DNA of 44,971 nt, taken from the NCBI GenBank assembly GCA_947575235.1, contig CANPMT010000017.1, forward strand, positions 1 to 44,971, in the 5' to 3' direction. The notes beneath the pieces were generated by a model. That model saw only the letters and a list, made by a program, of their open reading frames with translations, was not told the DNA's origin and did no database searches. Below, one piece after another: positions 24,016 to 33,203 of this stretch. The stretch comes from an uncultured Porphyromonadaceae bacterium (GTDB lineage: Bacteria > Bacteroidota > Bacteroidia > Bacteroidales > Muribaculaceae). Both the position numbers and the translations under genes were made by a program. How positions within the stretch are numbered: position 1 is the first letter of the stretch; every line of letters starts with the position of its first letter.

Positions 24016-24743
24016 TTGAATTCTATTTGTTTGAAAGCATATTGACGGTTTGTAGCGTCGGCAAGCGTGAGTGTGAGCAGGCCGTCCGGAGCCACGGCGG
24101 TTATCGTGGCCTCGATATCCTCACCGGTAAGATTATCGTGGAAAGGGTGGGGCACTCCGTCGGCACGCCACATCCGGGTCATGAATTCCGAATGCAGCGT
24201 GGCGCGGCCCTCCTCCGTGAGCGTGGTGGCCATACGCCTCTCCACCATCCGGGCCAACGTCGCGACAGCCTCCGTAAGGTCATGCTCCACGCCGGTGAGC
24301 TGCAGCAGCGACACAGGGTTGGGAGCGTCGCTGAGAAACCGTTCCTGATTGATATTCACCCCGATTCCGGCCACAGTGTACATGATATGGTCGGGCATAA
24401 GCGAATGCTCTATGAGAATGCCGCAGATCTTACGGTCGGCCACATATATATCGTTGGGCCACTTCACTTTGGCCTCCACGCTGTAACTGGCCAACATATC
24501 CACCACCCCCAAAGCCACCGCCTCCGAAATGGCGAACTGTTCCGCCGGGCGTATATGTGTGGGTGTGAGCAGTATGGAGCAGGTGATATTCCGACCCGGC
24601 TCCGCCTCCCAGGAATTGCCGCGCTGGCCACGTCCGGCCGTCTGCCGGAGGGCATATACGAGCACCGGCGCCTGAAGCCGGTCGCGGTTGGCCGTCACCC
24701 ATGAATTTGTGGAGGCGGTCTCCTCAATTCCGAGAATCTCCAT
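24012..24743 (-). CDS. birA: biotin--[acetyl-CoA-carboxylase] ligase, monofunctional
   Basis: 243 residues. It makes biotinyl-AMP and transfers biotin to carboxylase carrier proteins. The motifs are AGRGQRGNSWEAEPG (adenylate-binding glycine loop) and VKWPNDIYVADRKICGILIE (catalytic lysine region), then GIGVNIN, all typical. The N-terminal DNA-binding domain of E. coli BirA is absent, so this is a class I ligase without repressor function. It starts one base after the tsaE stop and overlaps the next gene by four bases. Confidence 0.95.
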   Translation of the reverse strand: MEILGIEETASTNSWVTANRDRLQAPVLVYALRQTAGRGQRGNSWEAEPGRNITCSILLTPTHIRPAEQFAISEAVALGVVDMLASYSVEAKVKWPNDIYVADRKICGILIEHSLMPDHIMYTVAGIGVNINQERFLSDAPNPVSLLQLTGVEHDLTEAVATLARMVERRMATTLTEEGRATLHSEFMTRMWRADGVPHPFHDNLTGEDIEATITAVAPDGLLTLTLADATNRQYAFKQIEFK

Positions 24744-24744
24744 A

Positions 24745-25155
24745 TCAAAGAGAGATTTTACGGCTTCCGTCGGGGAGCTCCTCGATTCTTACGGTGACAG
24801 TCTCCTCAGGGAGCAGTTCGCCCAGACGGTCAGGCCATTCCATAAGGCAGAGGGCACCCGAATAGAAATACTCGTCGGCGCCCATATCGAGAGCCTCCTG
24901 GGGCGAGTCAAGACGGTAGAAATCGAAATGATATATGGGAGAGCCGTCACCTGCGCGATACTCGTTGACTATGCTGAAGGTAGGGCTGCCCGAATCGTCG
25001 GTGACACCCAGTTGGCGGCACACTTCCGAGATGAAAGTGGTCTTCCCGGCACCCATCTCCCCCTCGAAAGCGAAAAGGGTGCGTCCCTCCATAGCCTCGA
25101 TGAAGCGGGTGGCCGCGGCGGGAAGTTCATTTATATTATTGACGTATATCTCCAT
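24745..25155 (-). CDS. tsaE: tRNA threonylcarbamoyladenosine biosynthesis ATPase TsaE
   Basis: 136 residues, the usual length. The P-loop is GEMGAGKTTFI, followed by VTDDSGSPTFSIVNEY and HFDFYRLDSPQEALDMGADE, both diagnostic of TsaE (YjeE), then LMEWPDRLGELLPEETVTV. TsaE works with TsaB and TsaD to make t6A37 in ANN-decoding tRNAs. It is the first gene of the tsaE-birA-flippase-like-190 aa operon, driven by a divergent promoter region shared with the dehydrogenase gene. Confidence 0.96.
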   Translation of the reverse strand: MEIYVNNINELPAAATRFIEAMEGRTLFAFEGEMGAGKTTFISEVCRQLGVTDDSGSPTFSIVNEYRAGDGSPIYHFDFYRLDSPQEALDMGADEYFYSGALCLMEWPDRLGELLPEETVTVRIEELPDGSRKISL

Positions 25156-25174
25156 TTAGTTTTATATTTGGGTG

Positions 25175-25202
25175 CAAATTTAATAAAAAATGCTTAAATT
25201 TG
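25175..25202. promoter_or_regulatory. divergent -7 boxes for tsaE and the dehydrogenase gene
   Basis: CAAATTTA at 25175-25182 is TAAATTTG on the minus strand, 20 bases upstream of tsaE. TAAATTTG at 25195-25202 faces the plus-strand dehydrogenase. A further plus-strand TATATTTG is at 25163-25170. Confidence 0.6.
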
Positions 25203-25237
25203 CAGTGTGGTAGCAACTCTATTTTGTTGTGCCTAAA

Positions 25238-25259
25238 GGGGTAGGTTTGCACCTACTCC
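25238..25259 (+). promoter_or_regulatory. 5'-leader hairpin GTAGGT-TTGC-ACCTAC
   Basis: GTAGGT (25241-25246) pairs with ACCTAC (25251-25256) around TTGC, extended by GGG/TCC. It is about 35 bases downstream of the -7 box, so in the leader of the dehydrogenase mRNA. No known riboswitch consensus is recognised. Confidence 0.4.
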
Positions 25260-25320
25260 GCAGATGAACATTCAAAACATTTCAAAAACGTAAGAAAAAT
25301 AACAAATCATATAAAAAGAA

Positions 25321-26517
25321 ATGGGAAAAGTAGTGATTATCGGCGCCGGAGGCGTCGGAACTGTCGTGGCCGCCAAGTGCGCCCAGAATCCTGACGTTTT
25401 CTCTGAAATCGTCATCGCGTCGCGCACAAAGGAGAAATGTGACCGTCTTGCAGAGCGCATCGGTGCTCCCAACATCAAGACCGACCGGGTTGACGCAAAC
25501 TCAGTGGAGGAACTCTGCGAGCTCTTCAACCGTCATAAACCCGACATCTGCATCAACGTGGCTCTCCCTTACCAGGACCTCACAATCATGGAGGCCTGTC
25601 TGCAGTGTGGCGTCAACTATCTTGACACCGCCAACTATGAGCCTGAGGATGAGGCGCATTTCGAATACAGCTGGCAGTGGGCATACCGCGAGCGTTTCGA
25701 GAAGGCCGGTCTCACAGCTATCCTCGGATGCGGATTCGACCCGGGTGTGTCGGCTGTGTTCGTGGCTTACGCCGCGAAGCATCATTTCTCGGAGATGCAG
25801 TATCTCGACATCGTTGACTGCAACGCCGGAAACCATGGCAAGGCTTTCGCCACAAACTTCAACCCTGAGATCAATATCCGTGAGATTACCCAGAAGGGTA
25901 AATACTGGGAAGATGGGAAATGGGTAGAGACCGAGAACCTTGAGGTGCACCGTCCCCTCAACTATCCCAACATCGGCGAGCGTGAGTCATATCTGCTCTA
26001 CCACGAGGAGCTCGAGAGCCTTGTGATCAACTTCCCGACTATCCGCCGCGCACGTTTCTGGATGACCTTCGGTCAGGAATACCTGACTCATCTCCGCGTG
26101 ATTCAGGATATAGGCATGGCACGCATCGACCCCGTTATGTATGAGGGTCGTGAGATCATACCTATCCAGTTCCTCAAGGCTGTGCTCCCCGATCCCGGTT
26201 CGCTCGGAGAGAACTACACCGGCGAGACCTCTATCGGCTGCCGCATCAAGGGTCTTGACAAGGAGGGTAAGGAATCGACCTATTACATCTACAACAACTG
26301 CTCGCACGAGGAGGCATACAAGGAGACCGGTGCCCAGGCTGTAAGCTACACCACAGGTGTGCCGGCCATGGTAGGCGCGTATATGTTCCTCACCGGAAAG
26401 TGGGTTAAACCGGGTGTACACAATGTCGAGGAGTTCGATCCGGATCCATTCCTGGAGAAGTTGGCTGCCTCGGGTCTCCCCTGGCATGTTATCGAGAATG
26501 GTGACATCGAGCTTTAA
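25321..26517 (+). CDS. carboxynorspermidine synthase / saccharopine dehydrogenase family
   Basis: 398 residues. The N-terminal Rossmann motif is VVIIGAGGVGTVVAAKCAQN. DICINVALPYQDLTIMEACL, GVNYLDTANYEPEDEAHFEY and ILGCGFDPGVSAVFVAYAAK are hallmark segments of the saccharopine-dehydrogenase-like family, and the length and close matches fit the carboxynorspermidine (carboxyspermidine) dehydrogenase branch usual in gut Bacteroidota. That enzyme condenses a diamine with aspartate semialdehyde using NADPH in spermidine synthesis. The decarboxylase partner is not in the window. GH31 follows after 39 bases on the same strand, possibly by read-through. Confidence 0.88.
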   Translation: MGKVVIIGAGGVGTVVAAKCAQNPDVFSEIVIASRTKEKCDRLAERIGAPNIKTDRVDANSVEELCELFNRHKPDICINVALPYQDLTIMEACLQCGVNYLDTANYEPEDEAHFEYSWQWAYRERFEKAGLTAILGCGFDPGVSAVFVAYAAKHHFSEMQYLDIVDCNAGNHGKAFATNFNPEINIREITQKGKYWEDGKWVETENLEVHRPLNYPNIGERESYLLYHEELESLVINFPTIRRARFWMTFGQEYLTHLRVIQDIGMARIDPVMYEGREIIPIQFLKAVLPDPGSLGENYTGETSIGCRIKGLDKEGKESTYYIYNNCSHEEAYKETGAQAVSYTTGVPAMVGAYMFLTGKWVKPGVHNVEEFDPDPFLEKLAASGLPWHVIENGDIEL

Positions 26518-26556
26518 CTCGTGCCATTCCTCTCTAACCGATAAATTCTTACATGT

Positions 26557-28998
26557 ATGAAAAGATTTAGCAAGATACTTGCGCTATCCTTATTTTCCGC
26601 TGCCGGCCTGGGCTCCATAGCCCTGGCCGCGCAGTCGGAACTCAAGGAGGTGAACGGAGCTTTTGAGGTGGTCACCCCGAAAGGGACTGTAAGCGTGACC
26701 CCCCTGACACAGGATATTTTCCGTGTCACCACTCTCCCCGCAGGGTCGGCACTCACTTACACCCCCTCGCAATCAGCCATATTGAAGGCAGGGAGCAAGA
26801 GTGCCAATTCAATAAGCTCGAAAACCACCCCAAGCGCCTTTTATATCACTTCACCCACCACTACGGTGCGCATTGACCGTGAGACGGGTGCCGTCACCTT
26901 CCATAACCCGCAGGGCGACCTGATTCTCTCTGAGATAGAGGGTGTGGATAACTCGGGCAAAGTCAAGAGAATCACCTTCGAGGGTAACGCCGAGGAGAGT
27001 TTCTACGGTGCCGGCGAGAGGGGACATGCGCTCAATCTCAACGGTGACACCCTGACGATGTTCAACCGTCAGAATTACGGTTATACGTCAGGCGACCCGC
27101 GTATATCACAGATGGGTATAAGTGTGCCTTATGTAGCCTCCGACCTTGGCTACGGCCTGCTTTTCGACGACTATAACGAGGCGAAATTAGTGTTGGGCGA
27201 TACAATCACCTACACATCCGATACCCCCAAACCGCTCTCTTACTATTTCATCAACGGCAACGGCAACCTTGCCGGTGTGACAGAGGGTTACACCCGTCTC
27301 ACCGGACGTCAGGACCTCCCTCCCTTCTGGAGCCTCGGCTATATCACCTCAAAGTATGGCTATCACAACCAGAAAGAGGCTGAGGGTGCCATCGACTCTT
27401 TGAAGACACGCGGATACCCTGTCGACGGTATGGTGCTCGACCTTTACTGGTATGGTGTTGAGAGCGACATGGGTCGTCTGGAGTGGGATCCGAAACAATG
27501 GCCCGACCATAAGAAGATGCTCGCCGATCTCAAGGAGAAGGGTGTTAACACGGTGCTGATTTCACAGCCCTATGTGAACAAGAAGGGTGCCATCGATAAT
27601 TACAACTTCCTCTCATCCAAGGGAATGCTCGCCAAGGATTCGTTAGGGAACACCCATGATGTGACCACCTGGGTTGGTGACGCTGGCATGATCGACGTAA
27701 GCAATCCGGAGACACGTGAATGGCTCTGGAACCGCCTCAAAGGTCTCACCGAAGAGGGGGTGGCCGGATGGTGGGGCGACCTCGGTGAACCGGAGGTACA
27801 CCCGCGCAGCATCGTGCATGCCAACGGCGAGACAGCTCCGCAGTATCATAATGTGTATGGCAATGAATGGTCGCGTCTCATCTACGAGGGGCTGCGCAAG
27901 GACTTCCCCGACATGCGTCCGCTGCTGATGATGCGTGGCGGAACGGCCGGTCTGCAGCGTTACAGCGTATTCCCCTGGACCACTGACGTGTCGCGTTCAT
28001 GGGGAGGCCTGCAGCCGCAGGTAAACCTTATGCTCAGTTCCGGTCTCTCCGGCCTGGCTTACATGAGCTCAGACCTGGGTGGTTTCGCGGTTGACCCCGA
28101 GCATCCCACAGATGAGGAGCTTTACCTGCGCTGGGTGCAGATGGGCGCCTTCACCCCTTCGATGCGCACGCATGCACAGACCATGCCCGAACCTTACCAC
28201 TATCCGGCCATAGAGCCCATAGTGAAGCAGTTCATCAAGATGCGTTATGAGTGGCTCCCCTACAACTACACCTTGGCCTATGAGAACGCCACAAAGGGTT
28301 GGCCGCTGGCCCGTCCGCTCAATTTCCGTGGCGACAATCCGGATGCCAAGTATGCCGATATCACCGATGAGTATCTCTGGGGTGACGAGGTGCTTGTGGC
28401 GCCCGTAATGGAAGCCGGTGTAAAGGAGCGCAAGGTTCTCTTCCCGGCCGGCGACTGGATCAGCTGGAACAATCCCGCGCTCCGCTACAAGGGTGGCACG
28501 GAGGCTGTCGTTAAGACTCCCAAGGAGGAGCTTCCCATGTTTGTACGTGCCGGTTCCTTCATACCCCTTTACATGGAGCCTATTGAGAATGTCACCCAGT
28601 ATAACCCCGCGCTTCTGACCGTGCGTTACTATCCGGCCAACAAAGAGACTGAATATGTTCTCTTTGACGACGACCGCAAGTCGCCCGAGTCGATAGCCGA
28701 CAAGGCATATCAGCTCACATACTTCACCGGATTGAAGACAGCTAAGGGAATCGACATATCAATCCGCACCAACGGCGGCACTTACAAGGATATGCCCGAG
28801 GTAAGGATGCTGACATTCGAGATAATGGATGTGGCCCGTCCTAAGGGCGTCACTCTCTCTGACGGCACCGAGCTTCAGGAGGAGGCGTCGCTCAGGCTCA
28901 TCCGCCAGTATGGCTGGACCTACGATGCGAAGACCCGCACGCTCAGCGTGCGCTTCCCCTACGGCTCCGCTCCGCTGAGCCTCAGCATCAAGCAGTAA
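26557..28998 (+). CDS. secreted glycoside hydrolase family 31 (alpha-glucosidase/xylosidase type)
   Basis: 813 residues. A signal peptide (SKILALSLFSAAGLGSIALA) is followed by an N-terminal beta-sandwich (about 25-240), a TIM barrel (about 245-590) and C-terminal beta domains with FDDDRKSPESIADKAYQLTY (DUF5110-like). In the barrel, VAGWWGDLGEPEVHP carries the likely nucleophile Asp408, and SVFPWTTDVSRSWGG the likely acid/base Asp477. MSSDLGGF is the usual strand-7 motif. These enzymes remove alpha-linked glucose or xylose, probably in the periplasm. Exact specificity cannot be read. A strong hairpin terminator follows. Confidence 0.92.
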   Translation: MKRFSKILALSLFSAAGLGSIALAAQSELKEVNGAFEVVTPKGTVSVTPLTQDIFRVTTLPAGSALTYTPSQSAILKAGSKSANSISSKTTPSAFYITSPTTTVRIDRETGAVTFHNPQGDLILSEIEGVDNSGKVKRITFEGNAEESFYGAGERGHALNLNGDTLTMFNRQNYGYTSGDPRISQMGISVPYVASDLGYGLLFDDYNEAKLVLGDTITYTSDTPKPLSYYFINGNGNLAGVTEGYTRLTGRQDLPPFWSLGYITSKYGYHNQKEAEGAIDSLKTRGYPVDGMVLDLYWYGVESDMGRLEWDPKQWPDHKKMLADLKEKGVNTVLISQPYVNKKGAIDNYNFLSSKGMLAKDSLGNTHDVTTWVGDAGMIDVSNPETREWLWNRLKGLTEEGVAGWWGDLGEPEVHPRSIVHANGETAPQYHNVYGNEWSRLIYEGLRKDFPDMRPLLMMRGGTAGLQRYSVFPWTTDVSRSWGGLQPQVNLMLSSGLSGLAYMSSDLGGFAVDPEHPTDEELYLRWVQMGAFTPSMRTHAQTMPEPYHYPAIEPIVKQFIKMRYEWLPYNYTLAYENATKGWPLARPLNFRGDNPDAKYADITDEYLWGDEVLVAPVMEAGVKERKVLFPAGDWISWNNPALRYKGGTEAVVKTPKEELPMFVRAGSFIPLYMEPIENVTQYNPALLTVRYYPANKETEYVLFDDDRKSPESIADKAYQLTYFTGLKTAKGIDISIRTNGGTYKDMPEVRMLTFEIMDVARPKGVTLSDGTELQEEASLRLIRQYGWTYDAKTRTLSVRFPYGSAPLSLSIKQ

Positions 28999-29050
28999 CC
29001 ACCATCCGATAATAAGACTATAGAGGTCTTCCTGGTGACACCACCTTAAA

Positions 29051-29087
29051 AATCGCCAAGCATCTAAATCACAGATGCTTGGCGATT
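29051..29087. terminator. 15-bp perfect hairpin terminator after GH31
   Basis: AATCGCCAAGCATCT (29051-29065) and AGATGCTTGGCGATT (29073-29087) pair perfectly around a 7-base loop. It lies between GH31 and the convergent dinD/RM debris. Confidence 0.85.
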
Positions 29088-29100
29088 GTTCATTCAGTCA

Positions 29101-29390
29101 CTATTTTGCAAAGTCACTACAAAAGTCACTATCGGGAGAGCCGTTGAACTCAGGAAATAACCCGTAATTATAACTATATTTATCGGCTATCTTCTGAAAA
29201 CATGCCGCAATGAATATGCATGCGGTAGGTGATAATCCTGTAGTATCCACATAATAGATATCTCTACCAGAGCACCATTTCTCGTTTTGATAAAAGAAAG
29301 TGGAGTTCTCAGAACCGAATGATATTACACCTGCAGGGTTGGCGTTATCTCCAAACGTATCCGTGACACGACATTTCATGCTCTGCACGG
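29101..29390 (-). pseudogene. C-terminal remnant, possibly an R-M specificity subunit
   Basis: About 90 codons in one frame from near 29380 to the stop at 29101, with NPAGVISFGSENSTFFYQNE, WCSGRDIYYVDTTGLSPTAC and QKIADKYSYNYGLFPEFNGS. The order (TFFYQ..., a ...D.YYV... strand, a hydrophobic helix, then KYSYNYG) resembles the C-terminal part of restriction-modification specificity subunits. The upstream part of the gene is missing; the sequence abuts the truncated dinD in a different frame. The family call is from memory of the pattern and is tentative. Confidence 0.4.
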
Positions 29391-29743
29391 CGTGTCTGCA
29401 CTGCAAAATAATTCTGTGCAAACGCAATCTCCGGCTTACGAGGGTCGCCATTTTGCGCAACGAGATAGCAAGCATATCGGGTAAGCATCACATCATCTAT
29501 CTGGCGCTGAGCACCTTTTGGCATAGGTATCGTTTTGCTGACGTCAGCAAAATGATTTGTTGCATCTTCGCCTGCGTTTATCGCCGATTCTCTGGCTTTT
29601 TCAATGATTGATTGGAAATTTCGCCATTGGACATAACCCATGACCGGAGCGAGTTCTCTCGCGCTCCAACATTCCACGCCATCGTATTCAATGGCTATTG
29701 ATTCAAAACTGTTAAACAGTTCTTGTATTTCTTGAGCTTTCAT
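29345..29743 (-). pseudogene. dinD: dinD (DNA damage-inducible protein D), truncated
   Basis: The first 120 or so residues match DinD closely in pattern: [36 protein letters not shown], then the BRO-like core [20 protein letters not shown] and [16 protein letters not shown]. Intact DinD is about 270-290 residues. Here the frame leaves the family after QTRRAE and ends at 29345 in unrelated codons (MSCHGYVWR), where the sequence merges with the R-M-like remnant. So a deletion fused two gene fragments. Its promoter box (TAATTTTG at 29788-29781) is still present. Confidence 0.82.
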
Positions 29744-29780
29744 AAATGGGGTGTTGGGGAAGTGTCCCGATTGACTATTG

Positions 29781-29788
29781 CAAAATTA
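29781..29788 (-). promoter_or_regulatory. -7 box TAATTTTG for the dinD remnant
   Basis: TAATTTTG on the minus strand, 38 bases before the ATG at 29743. The 280-base gap from 29744 to the proA stop holds this box and otherwise nothing I recognise; a terminator for proA was not found. Confidence 0.5.
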
Positions 29789-30024
29789 CGAAAATTTTTC
29801 CAATCATGAGGTATAAACTCCTCATATCTTGCGGTAACTGAGTTAAAACACATCGTTTTGGGTCGGATTGGCGATTGCGTTGTCAATCTACAATCCAACA
29901 TATATCAGAACACTTCTTCCCCTTATGTGCAAGTACGAGGATATTTGTCGGCGTAACTCTTTAACACTCCGTACATTGCGCATACACTCAAATTCGTAGA
30001 AGATTGATAATGGCTCGAAACTAC

Positions 30025-31263
30025 TCAGTTGGGGCGGGTCTGGCCTGTGCCGGTGATGAGGTATTTGTAGGTGGTGAGGGCCGGTAGGCCCATCGGGCCG
30101 CGGGCGTGGAGCTTCTGGGTGGATATGCCGATCTCGGCTCCGAACCCGAACTGGGCGCCGTCGGTGAAGGCCGTAGAGACGTTGGCGTAGACACAGGCCG
30201 CGTCAACATTCTGCTGGAAAAGAGCCACCCCCTCAGCATCCTCGCTCATGATACATTCGCTGTGGTGCGAGCCGTTACGGGCTATGTGCTCCAACGCTTC
30301 CTCAATGTCTGCCACTGTCTTTATTGCCATACGGTAGTCGCGGAACTCCGTGCCGTAACTCTCATCATCAGCTTTTACCAACAGATTATCAGGATAAGTC
30401 TCTTGAAGAGCTGCGAATGCCTGTCGGTCAGCCTCAATCACAACATTCTTCGCAGCGAGAGGGGCGCAGATGGCAGGGAGATCAGTCAGTCGTGATTCAT
30501 GCACAATCACACAGTCGAGCGCGTTGCAGACACTCACTCTGCGGGTCTTGGCGTTGAAGATGACATCGCGACTTTTGGAAACGTCGGCAGAGGCATCAAC
30601 ATATGTGTGGCAAACTCCGGCACCAGTCTCGATAACCGGCACTTTGGAATGGTCGCGCACATAGTCGATTAGTCCGCGGCCGCCACGCGGTATGATCACG
30701 TCAATCATTCCCACAGCCTCCATCATGAGCGTCGCGCTTGAACGGTCGCCCGGCATCAACGTGCAGAGAGCCTGCGGCAGTCCCTCCTCGCGTAGCACCG
30801 CGTGTATCACGCTCACTATAGCCTTAGATGAATTGTCGGCGTCATGACCACCCTTCAGTACACAGGCCGAACCGCTCCGGAAACATAGGCCGAACACGTC
30901 GGCTGTGACATTCGGACGCGCCTCATAGATAACACCGATCACACCGAACGGCACACTCACCTTGCGGATGGTCATGCCGTTGGGGCGTGTCCATTCCTCG
31001 ATTGTGTGGCCGTAAGGCACAGGGAGCTGCGCCACAGCGCTCATATCATCGGCTATCCCCGCGATACGCTCCGGAGTGAGACGCAGGCGGTCATAGTCTG
31101 GGTTTGACGCATCCATCCTTTCAAGGTCTTTCGCATTCTCAGCGAGTATGTAATCCGCGTTCTCCTTCAGCCGGAGAGCCGTCTTGCGTAAAATCGCGGC
31201 GTTGCGCTCGGCAGAGAGACGAGGCAACAGAGGAGCCGCATTCCTTATATCCTGGAAATTCAT
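30025..31263 (-). CDS. proA: gamma-glutamyl phosphate reductase
   Basis: 412 residues, the normal length. It reduces gamma-glutamyl phosphate with NADPH to glutamate semialdehyde, step two of proline synthesis. NAKTRRVSVCNALDCVIVHE carries the catalytic cysteine; IPRGGRGLIDYVRDHSKVPV, GVIGVIYEARPNVTADVFGL and TAFTDGAQFGFGAEIGISTQ are standard ProA blocks. It is the last gene of the lipoprotein-proC-proB-proA operon, 27 bases after proB. Confidence 0.97.
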   Translation of the reverse strand: MNFQDIRNAAPLLPRLSAERNAAILRKTALRLKENADYILAENAKDLERMDASNPDYDRLRLTPERIAGIADDMSAVAQLPVPYGHTIEEWTRPNGMTIRKVSVPFGVIGVIYEARPNVTADVFGLCFRSGSACVLKGGHDADNSSKAIVSVIHAVLREEGLPQALCTLMPGDRSSATLMMEAVGMIDVIIPRGGRGLIDYVRDHSKVPVIETGAGVCHTYVDASADVSKSRDVIFNAKTRRVSVCNALDCVIVHESRLTDLPAICAPLAAKNVVIEADRQAFAALQETYPDNLLVKADDESYGTEFRDYRMAIKTVADIEEALEHIARNGSHHSECIMSEDAEGVALFQQNVDAACVYANVSTAFTDGAQFGFGAEIGISTQKLHARGPMGLPALTTYKYLITGTGQTRPN

Positions 31264-31290
31264 ATAGTCAGAATAAAAAAGTGAAGATTG

Positions 31291-32367
31291 TCAAGGCTGC
31301 GCCTCGATATACAGATAATCGTAATGCACGGCGGGGCGCATATTCTTCTCGCCCAAAGCCTCGGATAGGGTAGTGGAGTCATACTCGCTGCAGCCGAGTC
31401 CGATCTGGGTGCCGTCAGAGGTGATGATGCTCACCAGGTCACCTGCCTCGAAATTGCCGCCGATCTCAGTTATGCCCACGGGCAACAGACTTGCGGCGCG
31501 TGAAGGGTCGAGCAGGCTCTCAGCCGCCCCGGCGTTAACCGTAAGGGTACCCTTCACGAAATCATGCGAATGGGCAATCCATTTCCTCACACCGTTGACA
31601 CGCTCCCCGGCAGGTATGCGTGTTGAGGGGATATCCTCACCATTGACAAGCGAGAGGAGGATATTGTCACGTTTGCCGTTGGCTATGAACACCTCGATAC
31701 CCTCCGACGCCACTTTCAGCGCGATACGGCTCTTGGTGAGCATACCCCCGCGTCCGAAAGTAGACTTCCCGGCGACTACCACCTCAGAGAGGTCGACAGT
31801 GTCATGGGATACAACACGAATCACTTTCGATGTAGGGTCGGAGGGATTGCCGTCATAAATGCCGTCGATATTGCTCAGAATGATAAGGAGGTCGGCATCC
31901 ATCATCGCCGCCACCAGGCCGGAGAGCTCATCATTATCGGTAAACATCAGCTCCGTTACCGATATGGTATCATTCTCATTGATAACCGGAATGACATTCT
32001 GTTCAAGCATCACCTCCATGCAATGCTTCTGGTTGAGGTAATGTGTGCGTGAGCCGAACCCCTCCTTTGTGGTGAGAATCTGCCCGCAGGTCATGCCATG
32101 GTCGCGGAAGAGTTCATAATACCGGTTGATCAGCTTGGCCTGGCCTACGGCCGAGAATAGCTGCCGGGCCGACACAGTGTCGAGACGGTGTGAGGGAGTT
32201 ATCTCGTTACGTCCGGCCGCTACGGCGCCCGAAGATACGAGTATTACCTGATGCGCCATGCGGCGGAGTTCCGCCACCTGGTCAACCAGCGCCGACATGC
32301 GTGTCACGTCGAGAGTTCCGTCGGCGCGTGTAATGACATTGCTGCCGACTTTTACTACGATTCTCAT
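31291..32367 (-). CDS. proB: glutamate 5-kinase
   Basis: 358 residues. It phosphorylates glutamate, the first and usually proline-inhibited step. The amino-acid kinase domain (about 1-250) shows IVVKVGSNVIT, VILVSSGAVAAGRNEI, NENDTISVTELMFTDNDELS and FGRGGMLTKSRIALKVASEG. The C-terminal PUA domain (about 270-350) includes GNFEAGDLVSIITSDGTQIG and GCSEYDS. Full-length and intact. Confidence 0.97.
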   Translation of the reverse strand: MRIVVKVGSNVITRADGTLDVTRMSALVDQVAELRRMAHQVILVSSGAVAAGRNEITPSHRLDTVSARQLFSAVGQAKLINRYYELFRDHGMTCGQILTTKEGFGSRTHYLNQKHCMEVMLEQNVIPVINENDTISVTELMFTDNDELSGLVAAMMDADLLIILSNIDGIYDGNPSDPTSKVIRVVSHDTVDLSEVVVAGKSTFGRGGMLTKSRIALKVASEGIEVFIANGKRDNILLSLVNGEDIPSTRIPAGERVNGVRKWIAHSHDFVKGTLTVNAGAAESLLDPSRAASLLPVGITEIGGNFEAGDLVSIITSDGTQIGLGCSEYDSTTLSEALGEKNMRPAVHYDYLYIEAQP

Positions 32368-32411
32368 AGTGTGTTGTTCAGAGTGAATAGAAGTGGATAG
32401 AGTGGAAGTTG

Positions 32412-33203
32412 TCAGGATACAGAGGCCTTCAGAGCCGCAATCACAGCGGCATTGAGTCCCTTCTCGTCGAGTGTGTTGAGTCCGCGGATCGTAAGACCGC
32501 CGGGTGTGGTTACCTTGTCGATCTCAGCCTCCGGATGCCCTCCGTCATGGAGCAGCGCGGCTGCGCCTTCTGCCGTGATAGCCGCCACTTCAGTGGCGAA
32601 GCCGGGACGCAGACCCAACTCCACGCTCCCCTCCACGGCGGCGCGGATGAAGCGCAGGAAATAGGCTATGCCGCATGAGGCCAACGCGGTGCAAGCCGCC
32701 ATATCCTTCTCCTTGATTACGAAAGCTTTCCCGGAACGGTTGAAGATATCGGTCACGGCATCGAGAGTGGCTTGGTCAACCTCCGGAGCGGACGCTATGA
32801 ATGTGGCGCTTTTCCCCAGACGGATAGCGGTGTTCGGTATGGCACGGAGTATCCGCAGATTTTTGGAGGCGCTGTCGAGTTGCTCCGCGAGGTGGGATAG
32901 CGACATGCCGGCTATCACCGACACAACGGTGGCACCCGGCATAATGTGGTGGCGAATCTCCTCAAACACCTCAGGTGCTATGAACGGTTTCACGCAAAGA
33001 AAGATGAGGTCGGCATCTGTCACCGCCTCGACATTCGACGTGGTGCATACAGCGCCGGGGCAGAGTTCACCCGCGTGTTGCAGAGTGCGCTGCGAGGCAG
33101 CTGTGAGCACCATGCAGGCGGGGGAGTCAGTGAGCGACGCGGCAATGGCAGAGCCCATGTTGCCCGCGCCGATAATTGCTATTTTCTTGAAATGATTCAT
33201 CAT
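32412..33203 (-). CDS. proC: pyrroline-5-carboxylate reductase
   Basis: 263 residues. It makes proline from pyrroline-5-carboxylate with NAD(P)H. Rossmann motif IAIIGAGNMGSAIAASL, then LIFLCVKPF, LRILRAIPNTAIRLGKSATF and the C-terminal dimer block VTTPGGLTIRGLNTLDEKGL (usually TPGG.T..G). The start codon overlaps the stop of the upstream lipoprotein gene (ATGA), so the two are translationally coupled. Confidence 0.96.
   Translation of the reverse strand: MMNHFKKIAIIGAGNMGSAIAASLTDSPACMVLTAASQRTLQHAGELCPGAVCTTSNVEAVTDADLIFLCVKPFIAPEVFEEIRHHIMPGATVVSVIAGMSLSHLAEQLDSASKNLRILRAIPNTAIRLGKSATFIASAPEVDQATLDAVTDIFNRSGKAFVIKEKDMAACTALASCGIAYFLRFIRAAVEGSVELGLRPGFATEVAAITAEGAAALLHDGGHPEAEIDKVTTPGGLTIRGLNTLDEKGLNAAVIAALKASVS

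Noticed and set aside
24027..24704. 225-residue frame antisense to birA
   Set aside because: Shadow of birA, which has all its catalytic motifs.
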